Assembly (NCBI RefSeq): GCF_000170835.1
Contig: NZ_ABCP01000006.1
Span: 104,303-168,302, forward strand
Direction: 5' to 3'
Origin: Marinobacter algicola DG893
GTDB taxonomy: Bacteria; Pseudomonadota; Gammaproteobacteria; Pseudomonadales; Oleiphilaceae
Length of the DNA: 64,000 nt
Positions 7,390 to 17,315 of this stretch are shown here, piece after piece; position 1 is the stretch's first letter, and the number at the start of each line of letters is the position of its first letter. Position numbers and translations under genes: made by a program. Below the pieces are notes generated by a model. The model searched no databases, was not told the DNA's origin, and was given only the letters and a program-made list of their open reading frames with translations.

Positions 7390-9279
7390 ATGACCGAATA
7401 CTTTATCCAGGCGTTTATTTATCTGACCGCCGCTGTTGTCGCGGTGCCATTGGCAAAGCGCCTGGGATTGGGTTCGGTATTGGGGTATCTGGTGGCCGGT
7501 GTCGTTATCGGGCCGGTGACGGGGCTGGTGGGCCAGGAAACCGCAACCATTCAGCATTTCGCCGAATTTGGTGTGGTCATGATGCTGTTTCTGGTGGGCA
7601 TGGAACTGGACCCGAAATCCCTCTGGGCCATGCGGATCCGCTTGCTGGGCCTGGGTGGCCTGCAAGTGGTGCTCACCTCCGCTGCCGGAATGGCGATTGC
7701 CTGGTGGATGGGGCTGCAATGGCAGACCACCGTCGCCGTTGGCCTTATCTTCTCGTTGTCTTCCACCGCCATTGTTCTGCAGACCCTTAACGAGAAGGGG
7801 CTCAGTAAAACCGAGGGTGGCCGGGGTGCTTTCTCGGTGCTGTTGTTCCAGGACATTGCCGTTATTCCGATGCTGGCGGTGATTCCCCTGCTGGCGATAT
7901 CCGAACTGGCGGGCGTTGGGGCGACGGATCCGGGGCACCAGGGCGGTTTCAGCCTGGTGGCGCATCTGCCGGGCTGGGCTCACGCCCTGGTGGTGATCGG
8001 CTCTGTGACCACGGTGATCGTCGGCGGTCATTTCCTGAGTCGGCCCCTGTTTCGTTACGTGGTTCAGTCCGGTATGCGGGAGGTGTTTACAGCCACCGCG
8101 TTAATGCTGGTGATCGGTATTGCCGCGCTGATGAGTGTCGTCAATCTGTCGCCGGCGCTTGGGGCTTTCCTCGCCGGTGTGGTGCTGGCCAACAGCGAGT
8201 TCCGTCACGAACTCGTGGCCAACATCGAACCCTTTAAAGGGCTACTGCTCGGGTTGTTTTTCATCACAGTGGGCGCCGGTATCAACTTTGAGATGCTGGC
8301 AGCGCAATGGGGCACTGTGATCACATTGGCGCTGGCGGTTATCCTGGTCAAGGCAGCCATTCTGTTGCTGCTTGCATTGTTATTCGGGCTGCGGGGCCGT
8401 GATGGCTGGTTGTTCACCCTGGGGCTGGCCCAGGCCGGCGAATTCGGCTTCGTGCTGCTGACCTACAGCATGCAGAACAGTGTGATCCCCACAGACATCG
8501 CCCAGCTTCTGGGGTTGGTGGTGGCGCTGTCCATGTTCCTGACGCCGCTGTTGTTCATTGCCTATGACCGGCTGATCCTGCCGCGGTATCGTGAAGCCCG
8601 CAATGAGCAGCGGGAAGCCGATGTGATCGAGGAGCAGGCGCCAGTGATCGTGGCCGGGGTTGGACGATTTGGCCAGATTGTGTGCCGGTTATTGCGCGCC
8701 AACAAGATTCCCATTGTCGCTCTGGACCTGGCCCTGGATCAGATCGAAAACCTGCGACGTATCAATATCAAGAGCTATTTCGGTGATGCCAGCCATACGG
8801 GGTTACTGGAAACGGCGGGCATCGCCCACGCGCGCTTGCTCGTGGTTGCGATTGACGACCGGGATAGAGCCGTGGCCCTGGTGCACCACGTCAAGCAACA
8901 CTACCCCGGCGTCTGGGTTCTGGCACGGGCGTTCGACCGGGGCCATGGCTATCAATTGCGCCAGGCCGGCGCCGACGATGTCGTCAGCGAAACCTACCAT
9001 TCTGCGGTGGAGCTGGGTGGCCATGCACTGACCGCATTCGGCGTTCACCCATTGCGGTCGCGACAGATGACCTGGGCGTTTATCAACAATGAAAAGTCCC
9101 ACGAGGACGAACTGTTCGACGCCTGGAAGGAAATCGAAGAGGGTATCCGCTTCAGCCCACGTTACGGTGAGCTGTTCATGAAGCTGGAGGATACCCTGAG
9201 TGACGTGATGCAGCAGGACTGGGAACCGCCCAGCCGTGAGGAGGTGCCCTTGTGGTCACCTCCCAAAACGGATGAATAA
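7390..9279 (+). CDS. Kef-type K+/H+ antiporter with RCK domain (CPA2 family)
   Basis: A 629-residue monovalent cation:proton antiporter. About twelve membrane segments cover residues 1-395. The conserved FQD motif (Q154/D155, 'LLFQDIAVIP') that carries ion in KefC-like proteins is present. A cytoplasmic RCK/TrkA-N domain follows, with the Rossmann glycine motif GVGRFG at 423-428, where nucleotide or glutathione adducts bind in characterised KefB/KefC. The C-terminal tail is charged. Length and order match KefB/KefC, but the specific paralogue (KefB, KefC or YbaL) is not settled. It is a single gene; no KefF/KefG ancillary subunit is adjacent. Likely roles are potassium efflux and cytoplasmic pH control during electrophile or alkaline stress. 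Confidence 0.9.
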   Translation: MTEYFIQAFIYLTAAVVAVPLAKRLGLGSVLGYLVAGVVIGPVTGLVGQETATIQHFAEFGVVMMLFLVGMELDPKSLWAMRIRLLGLGGLQVVLTSAAGMAIAWWMGLQWQTTVAVGLIFSLSSTAIVLQTLNEKGLSKTEGGRGAFSVLLFQDIAVIPMLAVIPLLAISELAGVGATDPGHQGGFSLVAHLPGWAHALVVIGSVTTVIVGGHFLSRPLFRYVVQSGMREVFTATALMLVIGIAALMSVVNLSPALGAFLAGVVLANSEFRHELVANIEPFKGLLLGLFFITVGAGINFEMLAAQWGTVITLALAVILVKAAILLLLALLFGLRGRDGWLFTLGLAQAGEFGFVLLTYSMQNSVIPTDIAQLLGLVVALSMFLTPLLFIAYDRLILPRYREARNEQREADVIEEQAPVIVAGVGRFGQIVCRLLRANKIPIVALDLALDQIENLRRINIKSYFGDASHTGLLETAGIAHARLLVVAIDDRDRAVALVHHVKQHYPGVWVLARAFDRGHGYQLRQAGADDVVSETYHSAVELGGHALTAFGVHPLRSRQMTWAFINNEKSHEDELFDAWKEIEEGIRFSPRYGELFMKLEDTLSDVMQQDWEPPSREEVPLWSPPKTDE

Positions 9280-9457
9280 TATCCAACTACTGGCGCGGAT
9301 CTGTTCCGTCAGAATTATATTTTGTCCATACATTGCCAGTGCTGCTTCTGAAATGCTCAAACACTCGCATCCGACGCGTTGGCGGTTGTGAGCAACGTTG
9401 TGATTTGCCCTGAGAAGACTATGCTTGTGCTAAGGTCCGGCAGAGGAGAGCATTGCC

Positions 9458-10564
9458 TTGTCACAACAGCGGGACGTCACCGTCTTTTATGATGAACGGG
9501 TGTTGGCCCATCACCCGGATACCAACATGGATTTTCTGCCCGGTCGCCTGGACAAACGGGTACGTTCCATTCTTTCGGGGCTTAATGTGCAGTGGAAGTA
9601 CCCGGAGCATCCGGGCCGTATTACCGCGATCATGGACTTGCTCGCCCGTGAGCCCATTCCCGGTGTCCGGATCGAGCCTGGTAAGGCCGCAACGCCGGAT
9701 CAGTTGAGGCGGGTTCATACGACTTCCTTCCTGGACGACATATTCTCATTGCGGGACGAAAGTGCGTGGCTGGATGTGGATACCACCGCCGTTTCACCGG
9801 GTAGTGTTGAAGCTGCCGAAGTGGCTGCAGGTACCGCTATCGCAGCCGTGGAAGCGGTGGTTGAGGGCCGCACGAACAGCGCCTTCGCGATGGTCAGGCC
9901 GCCTGGCCACCATGCCGAACCAGTGCGCGCAAGGGGGTTCTGCCTTTTCAATAATGTTGCCGTTGCAGCCGCACACGCGCAGGCGGAGTTGGGCTGTGAA
10001 CGGGTATTGATCGTCGATTGGGACGCCCACCATGGCAATGGCACCCAGGATATCTTCTGGGCTGACCCGGACACCATGTTTTTTGATATTCACCGGGCCG
10101 CACCATTTTACCCAGGCAGTGGCGCGTTAACCGATGTTGGCGCCGGCCTGGGCGAGGGCACCACCATTAACGTTCCCATGCCCGGTGGCGCGGGCGATGT
10201 CGCTTACCTGAAAGCGCTGCGTGAGATACTGGTACCTGCCGCAGACTATTTCAAACCGGACCTGGTACTGGTCTCCGCCGGCTTTGATGCCCATTGGTAT
10301 GACCTGGCGCTCAATGTGTCCTACGAAGGCTTTGCGGCCATGACGGGCATTGTGCAGGAGATTGCGGACAAGCACTGTAACGGCCGGCTGGCCATGGTGC
10401 TGGAGGGCGGTTACAATACCGAATCATTATCTCATGGCGTGCACGCAGTGCTTCGGGCACTGGCCGGTGGCACGTTGGCGGAACCAAGGGTCTGCGGTAT
10501 GGAAGAAGTGGACGCTGCCATCGACTTTCACAAGGGCGCCTTCGAGCCCGATAACACGGATTAG
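9458..10564 (+). CDS. Histone deacetylase superfamily amidohydrolase
   Basis: A 368-residue zinc-dependent deacetylase of the HDAC/acetylpolyamine amidohydrolase/acetoin-utilisation superfamily. Catalytic signatures are complete: RPPGHHAEP (tandem His), DWDAHHGNGTQDIF (zinc Asp and His), SAGFDAH (second zinc Asp) and LEGGYN. It resembles class II HDAC-like bacterial proteins. The start is a TTG at 9458 with AGGAGAG upstream. Substrate is not readable; bacterial members deacetylate polyamines, acetyl-lysine or small amides. A second, distinct HDAC-like gene lies at 19374. The preceding 178 bases show no gene. The next gene, ahpC, has its own regulatory box and is probably a separate transcript. 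Confidence 0.9.
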   Translation: MSQQRDVTVFYDERVLAHHPDTNMDFLPGRLDKRVRSILSGLNVQWKYPEHPGRITAIMDLLAREPIPGVRIEPGKAATPDQLRRVHTTSFLDDIFSLRDESAWLDVDTTAVSPGSVEAAEVAAGTAIAAVEAVVEGRTNSAFAMVRPPGHHAEPVRARGFCLFNNVAVAAAHAQAELGCERVLIVDWDAHHGNGTQDIFWADPDTMFFDIHRAAPFYPGSGALTDVGAGLGEGTTINVPMPGGAGDVAYLKALREILVPAADYFKPDLVLVSAGFDAHWYDLALNVSYEGFAAMTGIVQEIADKHCNGRLAMVLEGGYNTESLSHGVHAVLRALAGGTLAEPRVCGMEEVDAAIDFHKGAFEPDNTD

Positions 10565-10593
10565 TCTTTCTCCGCAGCCTTCCCAGAAATGAA

Positions 10594-10608
10594 ATAGCGG
10601 TTTCCTAT
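10594..10608 (+). promoter_or_regulatory. OxyR-like box upstream of ahpC
   Basis: ATAG (10594-10597), seven bases, CTAT (10605-10608), the core of the OxyR consensus ATAG-N7-CTAT. A degraded second half follows at the expected seven-base step (about 10616-10630, ending CAAT). It stands about 100 bases before the ahpC ATG. OxyR control of ahpC is established in enterobacteria and pseudomonads; here it is inferred from the motif. Confidence 0.6.
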
Positions 10609-10711
10609 CGAACGGCTAAAAACAATCAATTTGAATGTTTTTGATCAAATCAATAGTTTAGCCAACTCAAGTTAGCCAATGCCTAAACTCAACCAACGGG
10701 AGATATCTATT

Positions 10712-11275
10712 ATGGGTATGATTAACAGCGAAATTAAACCGTTCAACGCCACCGCCTTTAAGGGCGGCGAGTTTGTTGAAATTTCCGAAGCCGATGTAAA
10801 AGGTAAGTGGTCTGTCTTCTTCTTCTACCCGGCCGACTTCACCTTCGTTTGCCCGACCGAGCTGGGCGACGTGGCCGACAAGTACGAAGAGCTGCAGAAA
10901 CTGGGTGTGGAAGTGTTCTCCGTATCCACCGATACCCACTTCACCCACAAGGCGTGGCACAGCAGCTCCGAGACCATCGGCAAGATCAACTACTTCATGG
11001 TAGGCGACCAGACCGGCACCATCACCAACAACTTCGGTGTGATGCGTGAAGGCCAAGGCCTGGCAGACCGCGCTACCTTCCTGATCGACCCGGATGGCGT
11101 TATCCAGGCCATGGAAATCACTGCCGAAGGCATCGGCCGTGACGCTGATGACCTGCTGCGCAAGGTAAAAGCGGCTCAGTACGTTCGTAACAACCCCGGC
11201 GAAGTTTGCCCGGCCAAGTGGAAAGAAGGCGAAGCGACTCTGACTCCGTCACTGGACCTGGTTGGCAAAATCTAA
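10712..11275 (+). CDS. ahpC: Alkyl hydroperoxide reductase, peroxiredoxin subunit
   Basis: A 187-residue typical two-cysteine peroxiredoxin, the same length as E. coli AhpC. The peroxidatic cysteine is C47 in FVCPTELGD and the resolving cysteine is C166 in GEVCPAKW. It reduces H2O2 and organic peroxides in the cytoplasm and is re-reduced by AhpF. The ATG at 10712 follows GGGAG by nine bases; the longer in-frame start at 10679 would add 11 residues not seen in the family. A strong terminator follows, so ahpC is made in excess of, or independently from, ahpF, as expected. Confidence 0.98.
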   Translation: MGMINSEIKPFNATAFKGGEFVEISEADVKGKWSVFFFYPADFTFVCPTELGDVADKYEELQKLGVEVFSVSTDTHFTHKAWHSSSETIGKINYFMVGDQTGTITNNFGVMREGQGLADRATFLIDPDGVIQAMEITAEGIGRDADDLLRKVKAAQYVRNNPGEVCPAKWKEGEATLTPSLDLVGKI

Positions 11276-11300
11276 GGTTTTGGTAACAGTGAAACCTGTA

Positions 11301-11325
11301 AAAGGCCCGCTCTGCGGGCCTTTTT
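11301..11325 (+). terminator. Rho-independent terminator after ahpC
   Basis: A ten-base stem (AAAGGCCCGC with GCGGGCCTTT), a three-base loop and a run of T ends the ahpC transcript 26 bases after the stop. Confidence 0.92.
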
Positions 11326-11355
11326 CGTTTCTATCCAATTGATTTATCGAGTCGA

Positions 11356-11370
11356 ATAGCAAAGGCCTAT
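11356..11370 (+). promoter_or_regulatory. OxyR-like box upstream of ahpF
   Basis: ATAG (11356-11359), seven bases, CTAT (11367-11370): again the ATAG-N7-CTAT core. It lies between the ahpC terminator and the ahpF ATG at 11497, so ahpF seems to have its own peroxide-responsive promoter. Confidence 0.6.
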
Positions 11371-11496
11371 CAAATACTTTGGATCAATTAATTTGAGCTG
11401 TGACAGGTCAGTCCGTATCGTTCTCCCATATTCGATTCACGACTCAAATCGAGTTCGGACATTCAGTTTTACGCTATCCAAAGGGGAAAAGAGAGC

Positions 11497-13089
11497 ATGT
11501 TGGATGCCAGTATCAAGGAACAGTTGAACGCCTACATGGACAAGCTGCAGCAGCCGATTGAGCTGGTGGCGGCTTATGATGACAGTAATAAGTCCCAGGA
11601 ACTCAAACAGTTGCTGGACGAGCTCGAACCCATGTCTGACAAGATCAGCCTGCGCACGGAAGAGTCAGATCAAGTACGTCGCCCGTCATTTGCCATCAAC
11701 CGTGTTGGCAGCGATATCGGTGTGCGATTTGCCGGCATCCCGATGGGTCATGAGTTTACTTCCCTCGTGCTGGCGTTGTTGCAGGTAGGTGGTCATCCGC
11801 CGAAGGCCAGCGAAGACGTGATTGAACAGGTCAAAAACCTGGATGGTGACTTTGAGTTTGAAACCTACTTCTCACTGTCGTGCCAGAACTGCCCGGACGT
11901 GGTCCAGGCGCTGAACCTGATGAGCGTCCTCAATCCAAGGATCAAGCATACGGCGATCGACGGTGCCCTGTTCCAAGACGAAGTGGAGCAGCGTGAAGTC
12001 ATGGCAGTGCCCAGCGTTTATCTCAATGGCAAGCCGTTTGGCCAGGGTCGCATGACTCTGGAGCAGATTATCGCAAAGGTAGACACCGGTGCCGAGGCTC
12101 GTGACGCTGAGAAGCTCAAGCAAAAAGACCCGTTCGAGGTGTTGGTCATTGGAGGTGGCCCGGCGGGTTCTTCAGCCGCTATCTACGCGGCACGCAAGGG
12201 CATCTCTACCGGTATTGCCGCTGAACGTTTCGGCGGACAGGTGGCGGACACCATGGGCATCGAGAACCTGATCTCCGTGCCCTACACCGAAGGCCCCAAG
12301 CTGGTGGCGGCCATGGAGCAGCACGTCAAGGAATACGACGTGGATATCATGAACCTGCAACGCGCGGAGAAGCTGATACCGGCGGCTCGCAAGGGTGGCT
12401 ACCACGAAGTACGTCTGGCCAATGGTGCCTCTTTGAAGAGCCGCACGCTGGTCCTGTCCACAGGTGCTCGCTGGCGTCAGATGGGCGTTCCGGGTGAAGA
12501 GGAATACCGCAATAAAGGTGTGGCCTATTGCCCGCACTGCGACGGCCCGCTGTTCAAGGGCAAGCGTGTGGCGGTGATCGGTGGCGGTAACTCCGGCGTG
12601 GAAGCGGCCATCGACCTGGCGGGTATTGTTGGCCATGTGACTCTGATCGAGTTCGGTGCGGCCATGCGAGCGGACGATGTGCTGCAGAAGAAACTGCGCA
12701 GCCTGAAGAATGTGGAAATCATCACCTCGGGCCAGACCACAGAGATTACGGGCGAGAGCGGTAAGGTGAATGGGCTTCAGTATACCGACCGCACAACCGG
12801 AGAGAGCCACCATATATCGCTGGAAGGCGTATTCGTCCAGATCGGCCTGGTGCCAAACACCGAGTGGCTGAAAGGCGACATCGAGCTAAGCCAGCATGGC
12901 GAGATCATTGTTGACGAGCGCGGTGAAACCTCCATTCCGGGCGTGTTTGCGGCCGGTGACGCGACAACCGTTCCGTATAAGCAGATCGTGATCTCCATGG
13001 GTGAAGGTTCCAAGGCCGCCCTGAGCGCGTTCGACTTCCTGATTCGAAACTCCGTTGATGAGAACGAGAGCGACGAAGCGGCGGCCTGA
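11497..13089 (+). CDS. ahpF: Alkyl hydroperoxide reductase flavoprotein subunit
   Basis: A 530-residue FAD/NAD(P)H disulfide reductase that regenerates AhpC. The N-terminal tandem thioredoxin-like domain carries C129-X2-C132 (SCQNCPDVV). The FAD-binding GGGPAG motif is at about 219-224. The thioredoxin-reductase-type redox pair is C345-X2-C348 (CPHCDG). A second GGGNSG dinucleotide motif and the terminal [13 protein letters not shown] motif complete the enzyme. Length matches the family (about 520). It follows ahpC but is separated from it by a terminator and its own OxyR-like box. Confidence 0.98.
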   Translation: MLDASIKEQLNAYMDKLQQPIELVAAYDDSNKSQELKQLLDELEPMSDKISLRTEESDQVRRPSFAINRVGSDIGVRFAGIPMGHEFTSLVLALLQVGGHPPKASEDVIEQVKNLDGDFEFETYFSLSCQNCPDVVQALNLMSVLNPRIKHTAIDGALFQDEVEQREVMAVPSVYLNGKPFGQGRMTLEQIIAKVDTGAEARDAEKLKQKDPFEVLVIGGGPAGSSAAIYAARKGISTGIAAERFGGQVADTMGIENLISVPYTEGPKLVAAMEQHVKEYDVDIMNLQRAEKLIPAARKGGYHEVRLANGASLKSRTLVLSTGARWRQMGVPGEEEYRNKGVAYCPHCDGPLFKGKRVAVIGGGNSGVEAAIDLAGIVGHVTLIEFGAAMRADDVLQKKLRSLKNVEIITSGQTTEITGESGKVNGLQYTDRTTGESHHISLEGVFVQIGLVPNTEWLKGDIELSQHGEIIVDERGETSIPGVFAAGDATTVPYKQIVISMGEGSKAALSAFDFLIRNSVDENESDEAAA

Positions 13090-13143
13090 ACCTCCGCTAA
13101 ACAGGTTCACACACGGCTGACCCCTAACCAGTTCGTGTTTTTC

Positions 13144-13181
13144 AGCCCTGCTGTCCGGTTTCCGGATAGCGGGGCTTTTTT
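13144..13181 (+). terminator. Rho-independent terminator after ahpF
   Basis: A 15-base stem (AGCCCTGCTGTCCGG against CCGGATAGCGGGGCT, two G-U pairs) with a TTT loop and a T run, about 55 bases after the ahpF stop. Confidence 0.9.
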
Positions 13182-13246
13182 ATGGGCGTCTCTTGGGAGT
13201 GGGTCGGTTAGGTTGTACAAGTCGATTACTTTCTGTACATTTTATT

Positions 13247-13266
13247 TTAATTGAACGTTCAATTAA
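13247..13266. promoter_or_regulatory. BetI operator palindrome
   Basis: A perfect 20-bp palindrome, TTAATTGAACGTTCAATTAA, inside a longer imperfect one (13242-13271). It lies just before betI. The E. coli BetI operator in the bet intergenic region contains the same ATTGAACG...CAAT halves, so this is very probably where BetI represses the operon in the absence of choline. Confidence 0.85.
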
Positions 13267-13286
13267 TAAAACGGACAGGAAATGCG

Positions 13287-13880
13287 ATGCCGATTGTTGG
13301 CGTGAAAGACACCCGAAAACAGCAACTGATTGATGCCACCATGGCATCCATTGCCGAACTGGGGCTGCAGAACACCACCATCATCTCCATCAGCCGTCGT
13401 GCCGGTATGTCGTCCGGCATCATCAGCCACTATTTCGGTGGTAAGCAGGGGCTGATCGAAGCCGCACTGCGTTATTTGCTGGACCAGTTGGGAAAGGAAT
13501 TGCGGGAGCGGATGGCCCGTACCGATGGATCGCCGGAACAACGCCTTCAGTGCATCGTGGAAGCTAACTTTTCCGAGTTTCAGCGTACCGACCTGGCGGC
13601 AAAGACCTGGCTCAGTTTTTGGGCCCGTTCGATGCACGAGCCGGGTTTGCAGCGCCTGCAGCAGATCAACAACGCCAGGCTGTACAGCAATCTGCGTTAT
13701 TCCTTCGCCCAGCGTTTGCCAAAACAGGCCGCCACCGAAGCTGCCCGCCAGCTGGCGTCGATGATCGACGGCTTCTGGCTGCGAAGTGCCCTGAGCACCG
13801 ATCCCCAGGAAGGCTTTTCGGCGGCGGAAACGCTGTGTAAACGATTTGCATTGAACGCACTCGAATCCACCCTTAATTAA
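13287..13880 (+). CDS. betI: Choline-responsive TetR repressor BetI
   Basis: A 197-residue TetR-family regulator, about the length of E. coli BetI (195). The N-terminal helix-turn-helix reads [31 protein letters not shown], and the start [18 protein letters not shown] closely follows the BetI pattern. I chose the ATG at 13287 (AGGA six bases upstream) over an in-frame start at 13251, which lies inside the operator. It heads the betIBA operon and is expected to repress it and to be released by choline. The betB gene begins 31 bases later. Confidence 0.95.
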   Translation: MPIVGVKDTRKQQLIDATMASIAELGLQNTTIISISRRAGMSSGIISHYFGGKQGLIEAALRYLLDQLGKELRERMARTDGSPEQRLQCIVEANFSEFQRTDLAAKTWLSFWARSMHEPGLQRLQQINNARLYSNLRYSFAQRLPKQAATEAARQLASMIDGFWLRSALSTDPQEGFSAAETLCKRFALNALESTLN

Positions 13881-13911
13881 CCCCGAATTCACACGATCAG
13901 GTTTGAACCCC

Positions 13912-15378
13912 ATGACTGAATTGCCCCGTTATCAGAACTTTATCAACGGCCAGCCCATGGCCAATGCCTCCGGTGAAACTTTCCCGGTTGTGAATCCGGC
14001 CACGGGCGAGGTGATCTATGAAATGGAAATCGCCGATGAGGCTGTCCAGAAGGCCGCGATCGACAGCGCCCAGGCCGGCTTCAAGGTCTGGTCTGCCATG
14101 ACCGGTGCCCAGCGTGGCCGTATCCTCCAGCGTGCCGTGGCGTTGCTGCGGGAACGTAATGACGAACTGGCTGCGCTGGAAGTTCAGGACACCGGCAAAC
14201 CCTGGCAGGAAGCACAGGTGGTAGACGTGGTGACCGGTGCGGACACCCTGGAGTATTTTGCCGGCCTGGCCGCGTCCGTTGAGGGTGGCCAGCAGGACCT
14301 TGGCGGGGATTTCTATTACACCCGTCGTGAACCGCTGGGTGTGTGTGCCGGTATCGGTGCGTGGAACTATCCGCTGCAGATTGCCTGCTGGAAGTCCGCT
14401 CCGGCCCTGGCAACGGGTAACAGCATGATTTTCAAGCCCTCGGAGGAAACTCCGATGGGCGCCCTCAAGCTGGCTGAGATCTTTGTCGAAGCCGGTGTAC
14501 CGGCGGGTGTGTTCAACGTGGTCCAGGGCGCGGGTGATGTTGGTGCCTGGCTGACCCACAACCCCGATATCGCCAAGGTGTCGTTCACCGGGGAAGTCGG
14601 CACTGGCCGGAAGGTAATGACCGCTGCTGCCTCCACCCTGAAAGACGTCACCATGGAGCTTGGCGGTAAATCACCGCTGATTGTTTTCGACGATGCGGAT
14701 ATTGATAACGCCGTCTCTGCCGCCATGCTGGGTAACTTCTACACCCAGGGCGAGATCTGCACCAACGGCACCCGCGTGTTCGTGCACCAGGACATCTATT
14801 CCGAATTTATGGACCGGTTGCTCGAGCGCACTCTGAACAATATTCGCATGGGTGATCCCACCGACCCGGACACCAACTTCGGCGCGCTGATCTCGCTGAA
14901 GCACCAGCAACTGGTGCTGGATTACATCGAGAAAGGCATTGCCGAGGGCGCCACCCTCAGTCACGGCGGTAAGGCCGCGAAGCCGGCCTCCGCGCCTGGC
15001 GGTTACTTCGTGGAGCCCACCATCTTCACCGACTGTACCGATGACATGACCATCTGCCGCGAGGAAATCTTCGGGCCAGTGATGTCGGTACTGACCTTCT
15101 CCGACGAGGAGGAAGTGATCGGCCGTGCGAACAGCACGGATACGGGTCTGGCAGCGGGGGTGTTCACCAACGATATCCGTCGCGCCCACCGGGTGATTCA
15201 CCGCATCCAGGCTGGTATCTGCTGGATCAACAGCTATGGAGCATCGCCTGCGGAAATGCCGGTGGGTGGCTACAAGCTCTCCGGTGTTGGCCGCGAGAAC
15301 GGCCGCGTCACACTCGATCACTACACCCAACTGAAGGCGGTGTACGTGGGCATGGAGGACATAGACAGTCCGTTCTAA
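13912..15378 (+). CDS. betB: Betaine aldehyde dehydrogenase
   Basis: A 488-residue NAD(P)-dependent aldehyde dehydrogenase that makes the osmoprotectant glycine betaine from betaine aldehyde. The general base E249 ([10 protein letters not shown]) and catalytic C283 ([10 protein letters not shown]) are present, as are the cofactor-site WNYP and FTGEVGTG segments. Length matches E. coli BetB (490). A TTG three codons upstream is possible, but the ATG gives the usual '[14 protein letters not shown]' N-terminus. It lies between betI and betA in a tight operon, with 21 bases to the betA ATG. Confidence 0.97.
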   Translation: MTELPRYQNFINGQPMANASGETFPVVNPATGEVIYEMEIADEAVQKAAIDSAQAGFKVWSAMTGAQRGRILQRAVALLRERNDELAALEVQDTGKPWQEAQVVDVVTGADTLEYFAGLAASVEGGQQDLGGDFYYTRREPLGVCAGIGAWNYPLQIACWKSAPALATGNSMIFKPSEETPMGALKLAEIFVEAGVPAGVFNVVQGAGDVGAWLTHNPDIAKVSFTGEVGTGRKVMTAAASTLKDVTMELGGKSPLIVFDDADIDNAVSAAMLGNFYTQGEICTNGTRVFVHQDIYSEFMDRLLERTLNNIRMGDPTDPDTNFGALISLKHQQLVLDYIEKGIAEGATLSHGGKAAKPASAPGGYFVEPTIFTDCTDDMTICREEIFGPVMSVLTFSDEEEVIGRANSTDTGLAAGVFTNDIRRAHRVIHRIQAGICWINSYGASPAEMPVGGYKLSGVGRENGRVTLDHYTQLKAVYVGMEDIDSPF

Positions 15379-15399
15379 GCGGTCTGTTCGGAGTTGCGT

Positions 15400-17085
15400 A
15401 TGAAAGAAGTGAACTACGATTACATCATTGTCGGCGCGGGGTCTGCAGGCTGTGTGCTGGCCAACCGGCTTACCGAGGATGGCCGCCACCGGGTGCTGCT
15501 GCTGGAAACCGGCGGCAGCGACAAGAGCATCTTTATCCAGATGCCCACGGCGCTGTCCATCCCCATGAACACCAAAAAATACGCCTGGCAGTTTGAGACC
15601 GAGCCGGAACCCTACCTGGATAACCGCCGCATGCACTGCCCCCGGGGCAAGGTGCTGGGCGGCTCTTCCTCCATCAACGGCATGGTATACGTACGTGGTC
15701 ATGCCCGTGACTTTGATGAATGGCAGGAGCAGGGTGCCGAAGGCTGGGACTATCGCCACTGCCTGCCGTATTTCAAGAAGGCGGAAACCTGGGCCTTTGG
15801 CGCTGATGACTATCGTGGTGACCAGGGCCCGCTGGGCGTGAACAACGGCAATAACATGCAGAACCCGCTCTACAAGGCCTTTGTGGACGCAGGCGTGGAT
15901 GCCGGCTATTTCGCCACCGACGACTACAACGGCGAGCGCCAGGAAGGTTTCGGCGCCATGCACATGACCGTCAAAAATGGCCGCCGTTGGTCCACCGCCA
16001 ACGCCTATCTGCGGCCGGCCATGGCGCGGGACAATCTGACCGTAGTCACCCACGCGCTGGTGCACAAGGTGTTGCTGGATGGAACACGGGCCACCGGCGT
16101 TCGATACGAGAAAGACGGCAAACAGATGGATGTGACGGCGTCAGAGGAAGTGATCCTGTCGGCCGGCTCTATTGGTTCACCCCATCTTTTGCAGCTTTCC
16201 GGCATTGGCAACCGCGACGTACTGGAGCAGGCCGAAATCCCCGTCAATCACGAACTGCCCGGTGTGGGCGGCAACCTGCAGGATCATTTGGAGTTCTACT
16301 TCCAGTTCCGTTGCAAGCAGCCGGTCTCTCTCAATGGCAAGCTCGACTGGTGGAACAAGCTCAAGATTGGTGTTCGCTGGTTGCTTAAGAAAGACGGCCT
16401 GGGCGCCACCAACCACTTCGAGTCCTGCGGATTTATCCGCTCCAAGGCGGGCGTCGAATGGCCGGACCTGCAATATCACTTTTTGCCAGCGGCCATGCGG
16501 TATGACGGTAAAGAAGCCTTCAACGGCGATGGCTTCCAGTTGCACGTCGGTCATAACAAGCCCAAGAGCCGTGGCTCAGTGACTGTGCAGTCGGACGACC
16601 CGCGCCAGCCGCCGCGCATCCAGTTCAACTACCTGCAGCACGAGGATGACCGCGAAGGCTTCCGTGATTGCGTGCGCCTGACCCGTGAGATTGTCAGCCA
16701 GCCGGCGATGGACGCCTATCGAGGCTCCGAAATCCAGCCCGGCGTTGATGTGCAGAGCGACGAGGAAATAGACGCCTTTGTTCGCCAGGCGGTGGAAAGC
16801 GCCTATCACCCTTCCTGCACGTGCAAGATGGGTGTGGATGATCAGGCGGTGGTAGGGCCCGATACACGGGTTCATGGCCTCACCGGTCTGCGTGTGGTGG
16901 ACTCGTCCATCTTCCCCACTATTCCCAACGGCAACCTCAATGCTCCCACCATCATGGTGGCGGAGCGTGCCGCTGACCTTATTCGTGGCCTGGCGCCACT
17001 GAATCCGTCTGACGCCCCTGTGGCGATGGACGAGCAATGGCGTGATCGCCAGCGCCCCGGAAGGGCCGCGCGCGGGATCGCCTGA
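15400..17085 (+). CDS. betA: Choline dehydrogenase
   Basis: A 561-residue GMC-family flavoprotein that oxidises choline to betaine aldehyde, probably membrane-associated and feeding electrons to the respiratory chain. The FAD motif GAGSAG is at 12-17. The GMC signatures [18 protein letters not shown] and [15 protein letters not shown] are present, and the active-site H470 sits in [11 protein letters not shown], followed by [17 protein letters not shown] six bases before the ATG supports this start. It ends the betIBA unit; a GC hairpin (stem 17094-17101 with 17108-17115) follows but lacks a T run. Confidence 0.97.
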   Translation: MKEVNYDYIIVGAGSAGCVLANRLTEDGRHRVLLLETGGSDKSIFIQMPTALSIPMNTKKYAWQFETEPEPYLDNRRMHCPRGKVLGGSSSINGMVYVRGHARDFDEWQEQGAEGWDYRHCLPYFKKAETWAFGADDYRGDQGPLGVNNGNNMQNPLYKAFVDAGVDAGYFATDDYNGERQEGFGAMHMTVKNGRRWSTANAYLRPAMARDNLTVVTHALVHKVLLDGTRATGVRYEKDGKQMDVTASEEVILSAGSIGSPHLLQLSGIGNRDVLEQAEIPVNHELPGVGGNLQDHLEFYFQFRCKQPVSLNGKLDWWNKLKIGVRWLLKKDGLGATNHFESCGFIRSKAGVEWPDLQYHFLPAAMRYDGKEAFNGDGFQLHVGHNKPKSRGSVTVQSDDPRQPPRIQFNYLQHEDDREGFRDCVRLTREIVSQPAMDAYRGSEIQPGVDVQSDEEIDAFVRQAVESAYHPSCTCKMGVDDQAVVGPDTRVHGLTGLRVVDSSIFPTIPNGNLNAPTIMVAERAADLIRGLAPLNPSDAPVAMDEQWRDRQRPGRAARGIA

Positions 17086-17267
17086 TACAGTTCCCGGCGG
17101 CGCAATGGCCGCCGGTAGTTATGCAAACCATCAGGACTTACCTATCGTCGCTGCGGCGCGATAACCGTGCCGTTGTGAGCGCGCGATAGTTAAGTGTTGA
17201 CCCGTCAACGCGGGGGTTTGTGTCCGATTCGAATGAACACGTGCTTCAAAGTAGAGGAGGAACACCC

Positions 17268-17315
17268 ATGTTGTCCCATATAATAAGTAACGCCAGAAAC
17301 TGGAGGTGTGTATGA
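17268..17315 (+). CDS. Putative 15-codon leader peptide ORF before the BCCT transporter
   Basis: An ATG preceded by a very strong GAGGAGG (seven bases before) opens a 15-codon frame (MLSHIISNARNWRCV) whose TGA overlaps the ATG of the transporter gene (ATGA). The ribosome-binding site is better than that of most real genes here, so translation is plausible. The overlap would couple it to the transporter. Conservation in relatives is unchecked. The alternative is that the site is chance and only the second ribosome site (TGGAGG at 17301) is used. Confidence 0.4.
   Translation: MLSHIISNARNWRCV

Noticed and set aside
7285..8031. A 248-codon minus-strand frame over the Kef-type gene
   Set aside because: The His/Gln-rich composition is a shadow of membrane-protein codons; the plus-strand gene is certain.
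12172..12813. A 213-codon minus-strand frame inside ahpF
   Set aside because: It lies wholly antisense to the FAD domain of ahpF and has no start signal or domain.
14671..16065. A 464-codon minus-strand frame over betB and betA
   Set aside because: It is a mirror frame of two clear enzymes, with no Shine-Dalgarno and no domain.
17094..17115. A terminator after betA
   Set aside because: The eight-base GC stem is perfect, but no T run follows, so I do not list it as a terminator.
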